Assembly (NCBI RefSeq): GCF_017573545.1
Contig: NZ_JAGEOK010000004.1
Coordinates: forward strand, 62,001-126,000
Source of the DNA: Actinomadura nitritigenes
GTDB taxonomy: Bacteria > Actinomycetota > Actinomycetes > Streptosporangiales > Streptosporangiaceae
Reading direction: 5' to 3'
DNA length: 64,000 bases
Every line of letters begins with the position of its first letter. Within the stretch, counting starts at the first letter, position 1. A program made the translations under genes and the position numbers. Shown one piece after another: positions 17,569-26,364 of the stretch. The notes beneath the pieces are model-generated. The model was given only the letters and a program-made list of their open reading frames with translations. It did not search any database and was not told the origin of the DNA.

Positions 17569-18383
17569 TGGTACATCTCCATGGCTCGTTGGAGCATCGC
17601 TCGCGATGGTCCGATGGGGGCAGCGATGTGACCGATACGGTCGTAGCGTACTTCGAAGTCCTGAACCTCCGCCGGGTCGGTCACGAGTCCCGCACCATGG
17701 GGCGCATCTGCGTAAGCAATGTCCCGGGAATCGACCGTGAGCAGATGCAATGGACCGTCATATCCGGCGTGGACCCCGGCGCTTCTCTCCACGACGCGGA
17801 CGTTGACGTGGGGCAGGTCGCCGAGTTCCAGTAGATGGGCGAGTTGCTCGCGCATGATGTCGGACGAGCCGACGGGTTGTTCCAGGACCACCCAGTTGAG
17901 GATCACGGACACCTCCGGTGGCCGGTCCCGATCGAACACCGCTGCCTGCCGTGCGAGACGGGTGTTCACCGCCGCGTCCAGGTCCCGGACGAGCCCGACA
18001 GAGAACCCGGCACGGGCGTAGGCGGGGGTTTGCAGCAGCCCGGGTACCAGCCCGACCTCCCACATGCGCACGCGCGATGCGCGTGCCTCCTGCTCCGAGA
18101 GGTCACCGAGTCGCCATTCGTCGCTTTTGCGTTCCTTGGCGAACTTCACGAGCCTGGTGAACAGGCGGTCGAGATCCCATTCGCGATCGATGATCTCAGC
18201 GTGATCCAATTGCATGGGGATCTGGCCAGACTCGATGCGTGAAACAATTGAACGATCACGCCCGATGAGCCGCCCCAACGCGGCGCCGGACACCCCCCGC
18301 GCACGGCGCTGTCTTCGCAGTTCAACCGCTATGAAGTCCCACATCGACCGGTCCGGGTCCAGGGAATCCTGATCTTTCACCAC
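17565..18383 (-). CDS. XRE-family regulator with DUF5753 (WhiJ-like)
   Basis: 272 residues. An N-terminal HTH (about 20-65: VELRRQRRARGVSGAALGRL, then SIVSRIESGQ) is followed by the DUF5753 domain (VRMWEVGLVPGLLQTPAYARA and onward, with LLELGDLPHVNVRVV). These regulators occur in many copies in sporulating actinomycetes and affect development and antibiotic production through small DUF397 or BldB-like partners. The DUF397 gene follows with an ATGA overlap. Two adjacent GTG codons could serve as start. Confidence 0.93.
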   Translation of the reverse strand: MVKDQDSLDPDRSMWDFIAVELRRQRRARGVSGAALGRLIGRDRSIVSRIESGQIPMQLDHAEIIDREWDLDRLFTRLVKFAKERKSDEWRLGDLSEQEARASRVRMWEVGLVPGLLQTPAYARAGFSVGLVRDLDAAVNTRLARQAAVFDRDRPPEVSVILNWVVLEQPVGSSDIMREQLAHLLELGDLPHVNVRVVERSAGVHAGYDGPLHLLTVDSRDIAYADAPHGAGLVTDPAEVQDFEVRYDRIGHIAAPIGPSRAMLQRAMEMYQ

Positions 18384-18506
18384 CCGCGCTCCTGCCGGTG
18401 CATTTGGTGTATGAACGTAGCGAACTTACCTCTGCCGAGGGATTCTTAGCAGGCAGTTGTTCCGAATTCCCGAGAGATTGAGGTGGGCGGAATGGGGAGG
18501 GTGGCG

Positions 18507-18791
18507 ATGTCGCGGGACGATATGCGGCATTTCATCTCTCGGCTTGACCGGGAAGTGGCTACTTGGCCTGGTTTGGCGTGCGGGATTGTGGGGCGCGGGG
18601 GTGAAGGCGTCGTTCTGAACGTCGTGCGGATCGGTTCGGCGCTCAACTCCGTCGAGATCGCGTGCCGGAGGGTGGACGGCAACGACTGGTACGCGTGGGC
18701 GTCCGACGGCGAGTTGATCGGCGTCGTGGACGCCGTCGAGAACGTCGCGGCCGACATAGCCCGCGTCCTCACCGAGCGGGCGGACGCATGA
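18507..18791 (+). CDS. Hypothetical protein beside the XRE/DUF397 pair
   Basis: 94 residues, no family recognised. It starts MSRDDMRHFISRLDREVATWPG and contains a conserved-looking hydrophobic core ACGIVGRGGEGVVLNVVRIG, with no membrane segment. The ATG at 18507 follows GGGAGG by six bases, which is better than earlier in-frame starts at 18483 and 18492. It is divergent from the XRE gene and its TGA overlaps the next ATG. Position suggests it belongs to the same regulatory locus. Confidence 0.75.
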   Translation: MSRDDMRHFISRLDREVATWPGLACGIVGRGGEGVVLNVVRIGSALNSVEIACRRVDGNDWYAWASDGELIGVVDAVENVAADIARVLTERADA

Positions 18792-19015
18792 GCCCCGCGC
18801 TCGCGACCGGAGGCTTCGCCGGCGTCGCGCTGGTGGTCGTGGCCTTCGGCGCCGTCTGCGGGCTGGTCGGCGCGATCGGCGGCGCCCTGTGGACGTCCCG
18901 GCGCCGGCGTCCGGCCAGACGACCACGGCACCGCCGCGAACCGGACGCGCCGCCGCTGATCGTCGCCGCCCCGACGGACCCGCTGCGCGACGTCTACCGA
19001 CCTCGTCCCCACTAA
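18788..19015 (+). CDS. Small single-pass membrane protein
   Basis: 75 residues. A long hydrophobic helix (GVALVVVAFGAVCGLVGAIG) is followed by a strongly basic stretch (TSRRRRPARRPRHRREP) and an extended tail. The topology should be N-out/C-in or anchored by the basic cluster. The ATG overlaps the stop of the preceding small gene (ATGA), so the two are coupled. No family is recognised. Confidence 0.72.
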   Translation: MSPALATGGFAGVALVVVAFGAVCGLVGAIGGALWTSRRRRPARRPRHRREPDAPPLIVAAPTDPLRDVYRPRPH

Positions 19016-19187
19016 AAGCAGGCGCTCGTGCTGGACGTGGCCCCCCTGACGTCCGGTGCGAGGCGGGGTCGCCGTGGAGGGCGGCCCCGAAACCCCGGGT
19101 GGTCCCCCGACGCCCGGGAGAGGCGTCCCGGAGTCGCGGCAGCGCCGGGCTCCGGGGCGTCTCGCAACGACACGAAGGGAAAGCGCG

Positions 19188-19857
19188 ATGGGTAAGGGGC
19201 GGCTTTCGCGGTCGTTCCGCGGGAGTGATTCATCCCGGACGAGATCTTCGTGCGCGACGGCGCCGGGTGGCTCGTGCCGCTGCGGCGGTCGGACGATCCC
19301 GGGCGGTGGCGTGAGGCGGTGTCCGGCAGCGACCCCGTCGTCACGAAGGTGGAGTTCGACCCGGGGACCGGCTGGAACGCGGCCCTGATCGCGGAGATCA
19401 CCGGACCGCACCGGGTGACGTCGGTCGGATCGCGCCGGATCTCGCCGAGCGGGCGCGGCGGAACCTGAGGCGGGCCGGGCACGTGGTCGACGTGGTGACC
19501 GGGGACGGCGAGGCCGGGGACGCCCCGTACGACCGGGTGATCGCCACGGCCGCCGTCAACGCGCTTCCGCAGACCCGGCCGGGCGGCCTGATCGTGGCGC
19601 CGTGGGGGCCGGTGTTCTATCCCGACTGCCCCGTCGCCCGGCTGGAGGTGCGGGCCGACGGCACGGCCGAAGGCCGCTTCCACGTCCCCGGATGGTTCAT
19701 GCCCCTGCGGGACCAGCAGAGCCCGCCTTCGGCGTTCGACGGGGCCGAGGAGCGCTGGGAGGCGGCGGGGCGGCCGGACGTCGGGCGCTACGGGGTCATG
19801 GTCACCCCTGAGGGGCAGCGCGTCTGGCTGGACCGGCCGGAGAACCGGGTCGGGTGA
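19188..19857 (+). pseudogene. Decayed PCMT-like methyltransferase gene
   Basis: Fragments of one protein-L-isoaspartate O-methyltransferase-like protein lie in two frames. AAFAVVPRE, a TGA at 19226-19228 where Trp is expected, then FIPDEIFVRDGAGWLVPL up to DPGTGWNAALIAEITG and HRVTSV are in one frame. From about 19428 the homology continues in another frame: DLAERARRNLRRAGH, VTGDGEAGDAPYDRVIATAA, LPQTRPGGLIVAPWG. One missing base after 19427 restores TSVEIAPDLAE. A further in-frame TAA is at 19193. Such methyltransferases often sit in XRE/DUF397 loci. Confidence 0.82.
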
Positions 19858-19866
19858 CCCCTGGCG

Positions 19867-20604
19867 TCAACGGGGGGTGAGGAGGCAGAACTCGTTGCCT
19901 TCGGGGTCGGAGAGGACCGTCCAGGGGACGTCGCCCTGGCCGATGTCGGTGTCGGTGGCGCCGAGAGCCCGCAGCCGGTCCCCCTCCGCCGCATGATCGT
20001 CACCGGCGTACGGGCGGAGATCGAAATGGATGCGGTTCAGGCCGGTCTTCACGTCGGGCGTGCGGACGAACTCCAGGTACGGCCCGACGCCCTCGGCGGA
20101 GCGCAGCCTCGCGTGATCGTCGGTCACCTCGTGCAGGGTCCAGTCCATCGCCTCGTCCCAGAATCGGGCCATGGCCCGCGGGTCGGCGCAGTCGACCACC
20201 AGCGCGGCGATCGGCCCGGTGTCCCGGTAGATCTCCCGTGGTTCCAGCACGCAGAACTCGTTGCCCTCGGGGTCGGCGAGGACCGTCCACGGGACGTCGC
20301 CCTGGCCGATGTCGGCGGGCGTCGCGCCGAGCTCCCGGAGGCGCGCGACCAGGTCCGCCTGATGGGCGGGGGAGGTGGTGGCGAGGTCGATGTGGAGGCG
20401 GTTCTTGACCGTCTTGGCATCCGGGACGCGGAGGACGTCGATGAAGAGCACGGCGGGATCGGGGTAGGCGCCGCCGTCCGGCGCGACGTTGGTCACGCCG
20501 GGCCCCTCGCTGTCGGTGCCCCAGCCGAGGGCGTCCGCCCAGAACCGGCCGAGCGACGAGTCGTCCCGAGCCTTCATCGCGATCTGAATCAACCGTGCCG
20601 CCAT
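19867..20604 (-). CDS. Two-domain VOC (glyoxalase/bleomycin-resistance-like) protein
   Basis: 245 residues made of two VOC modules (about 1-125 and 128-245). Both end in nearly the same block, IGQGDVPWTVL(A/S)DPEGNEFC, so the protein is an internal duplication still visible at DNA level. VOC proteins use a metal or bind small ligands; no substrate can be assigned. The ATG is preceded by TAGGAT and seven bases, a leaderless arrangement. Divergent from serB. Confidence 0.9.
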   Translation of the reverse strand: MAARLIQIAMKARDDSSLGRFWADALGWGTDSEGPGVTNVAPDGGAYPDPAVLFIDVLRVPDAKTVKNRLHIDLATTSPAHQADLVARLRELGATPADIGQGDVPWTVLADPEGNEFCVLEPREIYRDTGPIAALVVDCADPRAMARFWDEAMDWTLHEVTDDHARLRSAEGVGPYLEFVRTPDVKTGLNRIHFDLRPYAGDDHAAEGDRLRALGATDTDIGQGDVPWTVLSDPEGNEFCLLTPR

Positions 20605-20611
20605 GCGGCCG

Positions 20612-20617
20612 ATCCTA
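20612..20617 (-). promoter_or_regulatory. -10 box TAGGAT, leaderless start of the VOC gene
   Basis: TAGGAT on the minus strand is followed by seven bases and the ATG at 20604. No Shine-Dalgarno is visible. Confidence 0.58.
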
Positions 20618-20738
20618 ACGTCCGAAACGCATGGGGTAGATCGTCCGTATCTTCCGGGCGTTGATCTCCGGGCGGCGTCTCGCATGCCGGACCTGCCGCG
20701 CGAGGGGTCTCCTGCGGCCGGTACCGTTGTGGACAGCT

Positions 20739-21947
20739 ATGGACGGGTCAGCACAGCGAACGCTGCTCATCACACTCACCGGACGCGACCGCCCCGGCGT
20801 GACGTCACGGTTGTTCCGGACACTCTCCCAGTTCCCGCTCACCGTCGCCGACGTCGAGCAGGTCGTGATCCGCGGACGGCTCGTCCTCGGCGTCCTGCTG
20901 GCCTACACCGAGGGCGCCGACATCGGCCGCGTGTGGAACGCCGCCGAGAAGGTCGCCAACGATCTCGACATGGAGATCGAGCTGTCCACCGGCCGCAACA
21001 AGCGGATGCCGAAGCGCAGCGGCCGGCTGCACGTCACCGTGCTCGGCGCCCCGCTGAAGCCCGCCGCGATGGCCGGGATCGCCGGGCGGATCTCCGCGCA
21101 CGGCGCCAACATCGACCGGATCGAGCGGCTCGCGCAGACCCCGGTGACCTGCATCGAGATGGACGTGTCCGGCGCCGACCCGGACACCCTGCGGGCCGCG
21201 CTCGCCGCCGAGGCCGCCGAGCAGCAGGTCGACATCGCCGTCCAGCACGGCGGGCTGAGCCGGCGCGCCAAGCGGCTGATCGTCATGGACGTCGACTCGA
21301 CCCTGATCCAGGGCGAGGTGATCGAGCTGCTCGCCGAGCACGCCGGCTGCCTCCACGAGGTCGCGAAGGTCACCGAGGCCGCGATGCGCGGCGAGCTGGA
21401 CTTCGAGGGGTCGCTGCGGGAGCGGGTCGCGCTGCTCGCGGGGCTCGACGCGGCCGCGATCGACGACGTCCGCGACAAGCTGCGGCTGGCGGCGGGCGCC
21501 CGCACCATGGTCCGGACGCTGAAGCGCCTCGACTACAAGTTCGCGATCGTCTCCGGCGGGTTCACGCAGGTCACCGACGCCCTCGTGGACGATCTCGGGA
21601 TCGACTACTCCGCCGCGAACACGCTGGAGATCGAGAACGGGAAGCTCACCGGGCGGGTCACCGGGCCCGTGATCGACCGGGCCGGCAAGGCCGCGGCGCT
21701 GCGGCGGTTCGCCGCGGAGGCCGGCGTCCCGGTCAGCCAGACCGTCGCGATCGGCGACGGCGCCAACGACCTCGACATGCTCCAGGCCGCGGGCCTCGGC
21801 GTCGCCTACAACGCCAAGCCCGTCGTCCGCCAGGCCGCCGACACGGCCGTCAACGTCCCGTACCTGGACACGATCGTCTTCCTCCTCGGGATCTCCCGCG
21901 AGGAGGTCGAGGCCGCCGACGCCGCCGACGCCGCCCGGCAGGGCTGA
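20739..21947 (+). CDS. serB: Phosphoserine phosphatase SerB with ACT domain
   Basis: 402 residues. Residues about 1-170 hold ACT-type regulatory sequence (LLITLTGRDRPGVTSRLFRTL split by serine-binding-like loops, then a second related segment). The HAD phosphatase follows, with the nucleophile motif MDVDSTLIQGE, the SGGFTQV motif and IGDGANDLDML. It performs the last step of serine synthesis in the cytosol. The length fits mycobacterial SerB2-type enzymes with two ACT modules. The gene is divergent from the VOC gene; TACCGT at 20722-20727 may be its -10 box. Confidence 0.95.
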   Translation: MDGSAQRTLLITLTGRDRPGVTSRLFRTLSQFPLTVADVEQVVIRGRLVLGVLLAYTEGADIGRVWNAAEKVANDLDMEIELSTGRNKRMPKRSGRLHVTVLGAPLKPAAMAGIAGRISAHGANIDRIERLAQTPVTCIEMDVSGADPDTLRAALAAEAAEQQVDIAVQHGGLSRRAKRLIVMDVDSTLIQGEVIELLAEHAGCLHEVAKVTEAAMRGELDFEGSLRERVALLAGLDAAAIDDVRDKLRLAAGARTMVRTLKRLDYKFAIVSGGFTQVTDALVDDLGIDYSAANTLEIENGKLTGRVTGPVIDRAGKAAALRRFAAEAGVPVSQTVAIGDGANDLDMLQAAGLGVAYNAKPVVRQAADTAVNVPYLDTIVFLLGISREEVEAADAADAARQG

Positions 21948-21956
21948 CCCGGGGGA

Positions 21957-22757
21957 TCACTCCCAGGCGGCGGTGGCGGGGTCGACACCCCGCGCTCCGG
22001 CGTTCGCGAAGATCGCGTCGCGGAGCCAGGCGGTGAGGCCGGGCTCGATCCCGTCGAAGTAGGCGGCGAAGCCGGGGTCGTCGGCGAACATGCGTCCCAG
22101 GCACGCGTGCATCGCGTGGGTGCAGTCGAAGTAGGTGCCCAGCAGCGCGCGGTGCCGTTCGGCCAGCGCGTTCGCCTCGGAGGAGCCGGGGGCCGTACCG
22201 GCGCGGCAGGCGGCGGCGAGGTCGGCGTTGAGGGCCTCGGTCCGCGCCGCGACGTCCTTCCAGTCCCCTGGCGTCATCCTTGCGGCGCGTTCGGCGTACT
22301 GCGTCCACTGCGCGGTGCCGCCCCAGCGGTCGCGGGCCTCGTCGACCCGTTCCGGGCGCCAGTCGGCGCCGAAGATCTCGACCTGCTCCTCCGGCGTGAG
22401 CCGCAGCCCGGCGTCCAGCGCCTCCAGCATCCGGTCGACGGCGCGGGCCATCTCCTGGAGGCGGCCCGCGCGGCGCTCCAGCTGCGCCCGCTGCCGCCGC
22501 AGATGGTCGCGGGCGTCGGCGGACGGGTCGTCGAGGATCCGGGCGATCTCGGCGAGCGGGAAGCCCAGCTCCCGGTAGACCAGCACGCGGTGGACGCGGG
22601 CGATGTCGTCCGCCGAGTACACCCGGTACCCGGCCGGGGTGTGCCCGCTCGGGCGGACGAGGCCGACCGCGTCCCAGTGGTGCAGCGTCTTCACGCTGAC
22701 CCCGACGAGCGCGGCCGCCCGCCCGACGGTCAGCCCGTCCGCCTCGGGATACGTCAC
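21957..22757 (-). CDS. MerR-family regulator with TipAS-like effector domain
   Basis: 266 residues from the GTG at 22757. A MerR HTH (LTVGRAAALVGVSVKTLHHWDAVGL, GYRVYSADDIARVHRVLVYRELGF) is followed by a helical linker and a C-terminal TipAS/TAS-like domain (YAERAARMTPGDWKDVAAR to CLGRMFADDPGFAAYFDGIEPG), which in TipA binds thiopeptides and other drugs. The GTG at 22796, overlapping the VOC stop as GTGA, is an alternative start. A strong palindrome spans 22753-22784, right at the start region, suggesting autoregulation. Confidence 0.9.
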   Translation of the reverse strand: MTYPEADGLTVGRAAALVGVSVKTLHHWDAVGLVRPSGHTPAGYRVYSADDIARVHRVLVYRELGFPLAEIARILDDPSADARDHLRRQRAQLERRAGRLQEMARAVDRMLEALDAGLRLTPEEQVEIFGADWRPERVDEARDRWGGTAQWTQYAERAARMTPGDWKDVAARTEALNADLAAACRAGTAPGSSEANALAERHRALLGTYFDCTHAMHACLGRMFADDPGFAAYFDGIEPGLTAWLRDAIFANAGARGVDPATAAWE

Positions 22758-22784
22758 CGGCCCAGTGTGCACCGGGCCGGTGAC
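22753..22784. promoter_or_regulatory. Candidate operator of the MerR/TipA-like regulator
   Basis: Perfect inverted repeat GTCACCGGCCC / GGGCCGGTGAC with a 10-base spacer, 32 bp in all. It sits across the 5' end of the MerR gene. MerR proteins bind long dyads of this kind. Binding is inferred. Confidence 0.5.
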
Positions 22785-22792
22785 GGGCCCGG

Positions 22793-23284
22793 TCACGGCC
22801 GCGGGACCTCGAAGCCCGCCTCCCGCATCCAGGCGGCCTGCGGCCCGTCCGGGTCGAGCGGCCTGGCGGCCGTCATCACGACCCGCGCGTTCTCCGGCGT
22901 GACGACCTCCAGCTCGACGGAGTTCCACGGCCTGTCCACCGGCCCTTCCGTGCATCCCGGCGCCAGCTCCTCGCAGCGCGCGGCGATCTCGTCGATCTGG
23001 CCGAGCACGCAGGCGAAGCTCACGCTCACCGCCGTGGCCGCGCCGGCCGGCTCGCCGGGCACCAGCAGGACGTCCTGGAACGCCCAGCGCCGCAGGTGGG
23101 TCACCCGGTCCGGGACGGAGAACAGGTCGACGAAGCCGAGCCCGCGGATCCAGAAGTCCCTGGAGGCCGCGAGGTCGCGGGCGGGCACGGTGACGAACAT
23201 CGGCATGCCGTAGATCTCGCGGTAGATCTCCGCGGGCTTCACGTCCGGCGCCGGCACGGGAACGGGGCTGATGTACTCGCTCAT
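22793..23284 (-). CDS. VOC-family protein
   Basis: 163 residues, one VOC/glyoxalase-like domain (MFVTVPARDLAASRDFWIRGLGF to VELEVVTPENARVVMTAA) after a Pro-rich N terminus. It lies upstream of the MerR/TipA-like regulator, overlapping its alternative GTG start. The pair may be a resistance protein and its regulator, as with bleomycin-resistance-like VOC proteins; this is inference. A TTGACC about 17 bases before TCGACGAT upstream of the ATG is a plausible promoter. Confidence 0.85.
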   Translation of the reverse strand: MSEYISPVPVPAPDVKPAEIYREIYGMPMFVTVPARDLAASRDFWIRGLGFVDLFSVPDRVTHLRRWAFQDVLLVPGEPAGAATAVSVSFACVLGQIDEIAARCEELAPGCTEGPVDRPWNSVELEVVTPENARVVMTAARPLDPDGPQAAWMREAGFEVPRP

Positions 23285-23364
23285 GGGTCCCGATCGTCGA
23301 CCCTCCCGCGACGTCAGGGTCAACTCCGGCGGTCCGAGGGGCGCCTCCGGCGGCGGTCCGGGCC

Positions 23365-23370
23365 TAGGGT
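23365..23370 (+). promoter_or_regulatory. -10 box TAGGGT, leaderless start of the isochorismatase-like gene
   Basis: TAGGGT, seven bases, then ATG at 23378. No Shine-Dalgarno precedes the ATG. Confidence 0.6.
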
Positions 23371-23377
23371 GACGATC

Positions 23378-23866
23378 ATGTCCTCCGCGCTCGTGCTCAT
23401 CGACCTGATGCCCCGCATCGTGGCCCTCCCCCTCGCCCCTCACTCCGGCGAGGAGGTGCTCGCACGGTGCCGGTCCCTCGCGGCGGCGTTCCGCACGAAG
23501 GGCCTCCCGGTGGCGCTCGTGCGGGCCGAGCGGCCGGACGTCGCGGAGCAGCCGCCCGGCAGCGGCCTCGCGGACGGGCTCGCCGCACCCGGCGACATCC
23601 TCGTGGTGAAGCGGACCGTCGGCGCGTTCCACGGCACCGACCTCCACCAGCGGCTGCGGGAGCGCGGCGCCACCACCCTGGTCTTCGGCGGGCTCGTCAC
23701 GACGATGGGCGTCGAGTCGACCGCGCGGGCGGCCGACGACCACGGCTACGAGGTCGAGTTCGCGTCCGACGCGATGTCCGGGTTCGACGCCGAGGAGCAC
23801 GAGTTCACGGTGCGGCGGATCTTCCCCCGGTTCGGCGCGGTGCGCGAGACCGCCGCCTATCTCTGA
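23378..23866 (+). CDS. Isochorismatase-family cysteine hydrolase-like protein
   Basis: 162 residues. The fold-defining segments are ALVLIDLMPRIVALPL (catalytic Asp), ILVVKRTVGAFHGTDLHQRL (Lys) and LVFGGLVTTMGVESTARAA. The last is where nicotinamidases and isochorismatases carry the nucleophilic Cys (usual GxxTxxCVxxT). Here the position reads Gly/Val rather than Cys, as in isochorismatase proper, so an amidase mechanism is doubtful. Cytosolic, substrate unknown. Confidence 0.88.
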   Translation: MSSALVLIDLMPRIVALPLAPHSGEEVLARCRSLAAAFRTKGLPVALVRAERPDVAEQPPGSGLADGLAAPGDILVVKRTVGAFHGTDLHQRLRERGATTLVFGGLVTTMGVESTARAADDHGYEVEFASDAMSGFDAEEHEFTVRRIFPRFGAVRETAAYL

Positions 23867-23872
23867 TCCCCG

Positions 23873-23946
23873 GCCCGCCGCCCGGGCCCGCCGCCCGGGC
23901 CCGCCGCCCGGGCCCGCCGCCCGGGCCCGGGCCCGGGCCCGGGCCC
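23873..23946. repeat. GC-only tandem repeat (CCCGCCGCCCGGG units)
   Basis: About four units of CCCGCCGCCCGGG-type sequence followed by a run of CCCGGG units, 74 bases of pure G and C, between the isochorismatase-like gene and the FUSC gene. It can fold into very stable hairpins and may act as a terminator. Confidence 0.8.
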
Positions 23947-24045
23947 GGAACGATCATCGCGGGGGTTTCGGGGTAGGAGTGCCGGTACGCGGTCACCGGC
24001 ATCCGCCGGGACCGGCGGGACGAGTCGGGAAGGCGAGCCGGAGCG

Positions 24046-26364
24046 GTGCTGGAACGTGCGCGGTCGGCGTACGCCCAGATCAACGGGCAGTCGGCCCCGT
24101 TCTATGGGCTGGCGGCGGCGCTCGCCATGGCGATCCCGCTGCTGGCCGGGTCGCTGACGGGCCGCGCCGCGCAGGGCTCGATGATCGCGCTCGGCGCGTA
24201 CCTGGTGGCGCTGCGCGCGCCCGAGGGCCCGTACGGGAACCGGGCGCGGGACCTGGCGAGCGGCGTGCTGATGGTCGCGGTCGGGTCCGCGGTCGGCGGG
24301 CTGCTGAGCGGGCACGCGTGGACGGCGGTGGTCGTGGTGCCGCCGCTGATCGCGCTCGGCGTCGGGGTGCCGCGGATCGGGTCGACCGCCGGGCTCGCGG
24401 TGCTGCTGAGCGCGATCCGGCCGCCGTCCGCGGACGTCATCGGCATCGGGCTGCTGGAGCTGATCGGCGGGCTCCTCACCATGGCGCTGCTGCTGGTCCC
24501 GTGGCCGGTGCGGCGGCTCCGGCCGCTGCGCGAGTCCCTCGCCGAGGCCGCCGACCGCGTCGCCGAGGCCCTCGACGCCGTCGCGCAGGACGTCGGCGCG
24601 CCCGACCCGAGCCCCCTCAACGCCGTCGAGCTCACCAATCCCGACCTGCTGGCCGTCGCCCGGATGCCGGACTGGGAGGAGCGGCGCCGCGCCGCGTCCG
24701 AGGCCCTCACCGACGCCCGCGCCACCTACGGGCTGTACCGGTCCGGGCGGGGGCGGGGCCGCGACGAGCCGACCCGGCCGGAACGGCTGATCGACGCGCT
24801 GGGCCGCGTCCTGCACGAGACGGTCACGCTGCAGGCGGTGCTGGAGGCCGCCAAGAACTACCCGCCGGACCGCGAGTGGGCGCTGGAGACGCAGACCGCC
24901 GTGTCGGCGCTCGCGGCGCGGCTGCGGCTGCTCGCGGGCGCGATCGCCACCAACGGGGAGGCGCCGCTCGGCGGCGAGGAGTCCGGGGCCGTCCGCCGGA
25001 TGGGGCGGCTGTCGGAGCAGATCCGGCGCGCCGGGCTCGCCGGTGACGAGGACCTGATCGCGGTGTCGCTGATCGGTCAGGTGCGGCGCTCCATCGACCG
25101 CATCGCCGGCGAGACGGCCTCGGCGCGCCGCACCATCGCGGGCGGCCTGCGACTCGGGATCGGGCCGCCGCGGATGCCGGGCGCGCCCGACCCGAGGTCG
25201 GCGGTGGCCCGCATGCGCCGCGCCGTCCGCACCCGCTCCCCGCTGTTCCGGCAGATCACGCGGGTGTACGTCACCGCGGTCGTGTCGATGGCGCTGGCCG
25301 CGGGCCTGCACATCCCGCACGGCCACTGGCTGACGATCACCGCGATGCTGAGCCTGCGCGCGACGTACGGGGAGACCGTCGAGCGGCTGGTGCAGCGCGT
25401 CGGCGGCACCGCCGCCGGATCGGTGGTCGCCGCGGTCGTGCTGACGCTGGCGCCGACGAAGCCGGTCATCGCGTTGATCGTCTTCGTGTTCGCGCTGGCC
25501 GGGTTCGCGCTGCGGTCGATCAACTTCGCCTACTGGGGGCTGTTCGGCACGCCGCTGGCGATGATGCTGCTCGACTTCTCCGCACCGTCCGACTGGCGCA
25601 TCGCGGGCGAGCGGATCGCCCTGGTCGCCGGGGGGACCGTGCTGTCGTTCCTCGCCGTCCGGCTGCTCTGGCCCGCCGGGCACCTGGAGCGGCTGCCGAT
25701 CCAGCTCGGCCGGATGCTGGGGGTGCACGCCGACCTCGTCCGCTCGGCGGCGGACGTGGTGGGCGGCGAGCAGGTCCGGCTGCCGCAGGAGAAGGTCGTC
25801 ACCGCCGAGCGGTCCGCCGAGGCCGTCGCGGAGACGCGGGACCGGCTGACCCACGAGCGGGTGCCCGACACCGCGCAGATCGGCCGGCTGCGCGACGCCG
25901 TCCGCGCCGCGCACCGCGTCCGCGACCACCTGATCGCGGTCTCCCGGGTGACCCGGGAGCGGGCCGTCGACGCCGGGCCGGTACCGGAGATCCTGGACCG
26001 GCTCGCGGACCAGCTGGAGGAGGCCGCCGGGCTGCTGGAGGACCCCGACGAGGACCTGCAGAGCCGCTCGCCGGCCGCGGAGCTGGAGGAGGAGCTCGCC
26101 GGCCTCGATGACTACCTGAAGACGCTCACCAAGCGGCGCCGCGCCGAGATCAGCTCGGGCGTCGGCCGGGAGGAGTTCACCCCGCTGCGGCAGGCGCTGG
26201 CACAGGTGTCCGGGACCCGGTACACGGTCCGGTCGCTGCGCCGCGACACCGGACGGGTGATCAACGCGTCGCTGTCGGCGGTCGGCCGGGACTCCCCCGC
26301 CCCCGGGGCGGACGCCCCCCGGCCGGACGCCGCGGCGGTCAGTCCTTCGGGGAGCGGAACGTGA
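24046..26364 (+). CDS. FUSC-family membrane protein (aromatic acid exporter-like)
   Basis: 772 residues. Two membrane modules of about 5-6 helices each (roughly 15-165 and 415-550), each followed by a long helical cytosolic stretch, the FUSC/ArAE layout. The second module contains LTITAMLSLRATYGETVERLVQRVGGTAAG, typical of FUSC domains. It probably exports organic acids or similar anions. The GTG start has GGAG five bases upstream. Its 3' end overlaps the converging SixA gene by 26 bases. Confidence 0.9.
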   Translation: MLERARSAYAQINGQSAPFYGLAAALAMAIPLLAGSLTGRAAQGSMIALGAYLVALRAPEGPYGNRARDLASGVLMVAVGSAVGGLLSGHAWTAVVVVPPLIALGVGVPRIGSTAGLAVLLSAIRPPSADVIGIGLLELIGGLLTMALLLVPWPVRRLRPLRESLAEAADRVAEALDAVAQDVGAPDPSPLNAVELTNPDLLAVARMPDWEERRRAASEALTDARATYGLYRSGRGRGRDEPTRPERLIDALGRVLHETVTLQAVLEAAKNYPPDREWALETQTAVSALAARLRLLAGAIATNGEAPLGGEESGAVRRMGRLSEQIRRAGLAGDEDLIAVSLIGQVRRSIDRIAGETASARRTIAGGLRLGIGPPRMPGAPDPRSAVARMRRAVRTRSPLFRQITRVYVTAVVSMALAAGLHIPHGHWLTITAMLSLRATYGETVERLVQRVGGTAAGSVVAAVVLTLAPTKPVIALIVFVFALAGFALRSINFAYWGLFGTPLAMMLLDFSAPSDWRIAGERIALVAGGTVLSFLAVRLLWPAGHLERLPIQLGRMLGVHADLVRSAADVVGGEQVRLPQEKVVTAERSAEAVAETRDRLTHERVPDTAQIGRLRDAVRAAHRVRDHLIAVSRVTRERAVDAGPVPEILDRLADQLEEAAGLLEDPDEDLQSRSPAAELEEELAGLDDYLKTLTKRRRAEISSGVGREEFTPLRQALAQVSGTRYTVRSLRRDTGRVINASLSAVGRDSPAPGADAPRPDAAAVSPSGSGT

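Noticed and set aside
18483..18506. Earlier in-frame starts for the 94-residue protein
   Set aside because: The ATG at 18507 has the better placed GGGAGG; the earlier codons have none.
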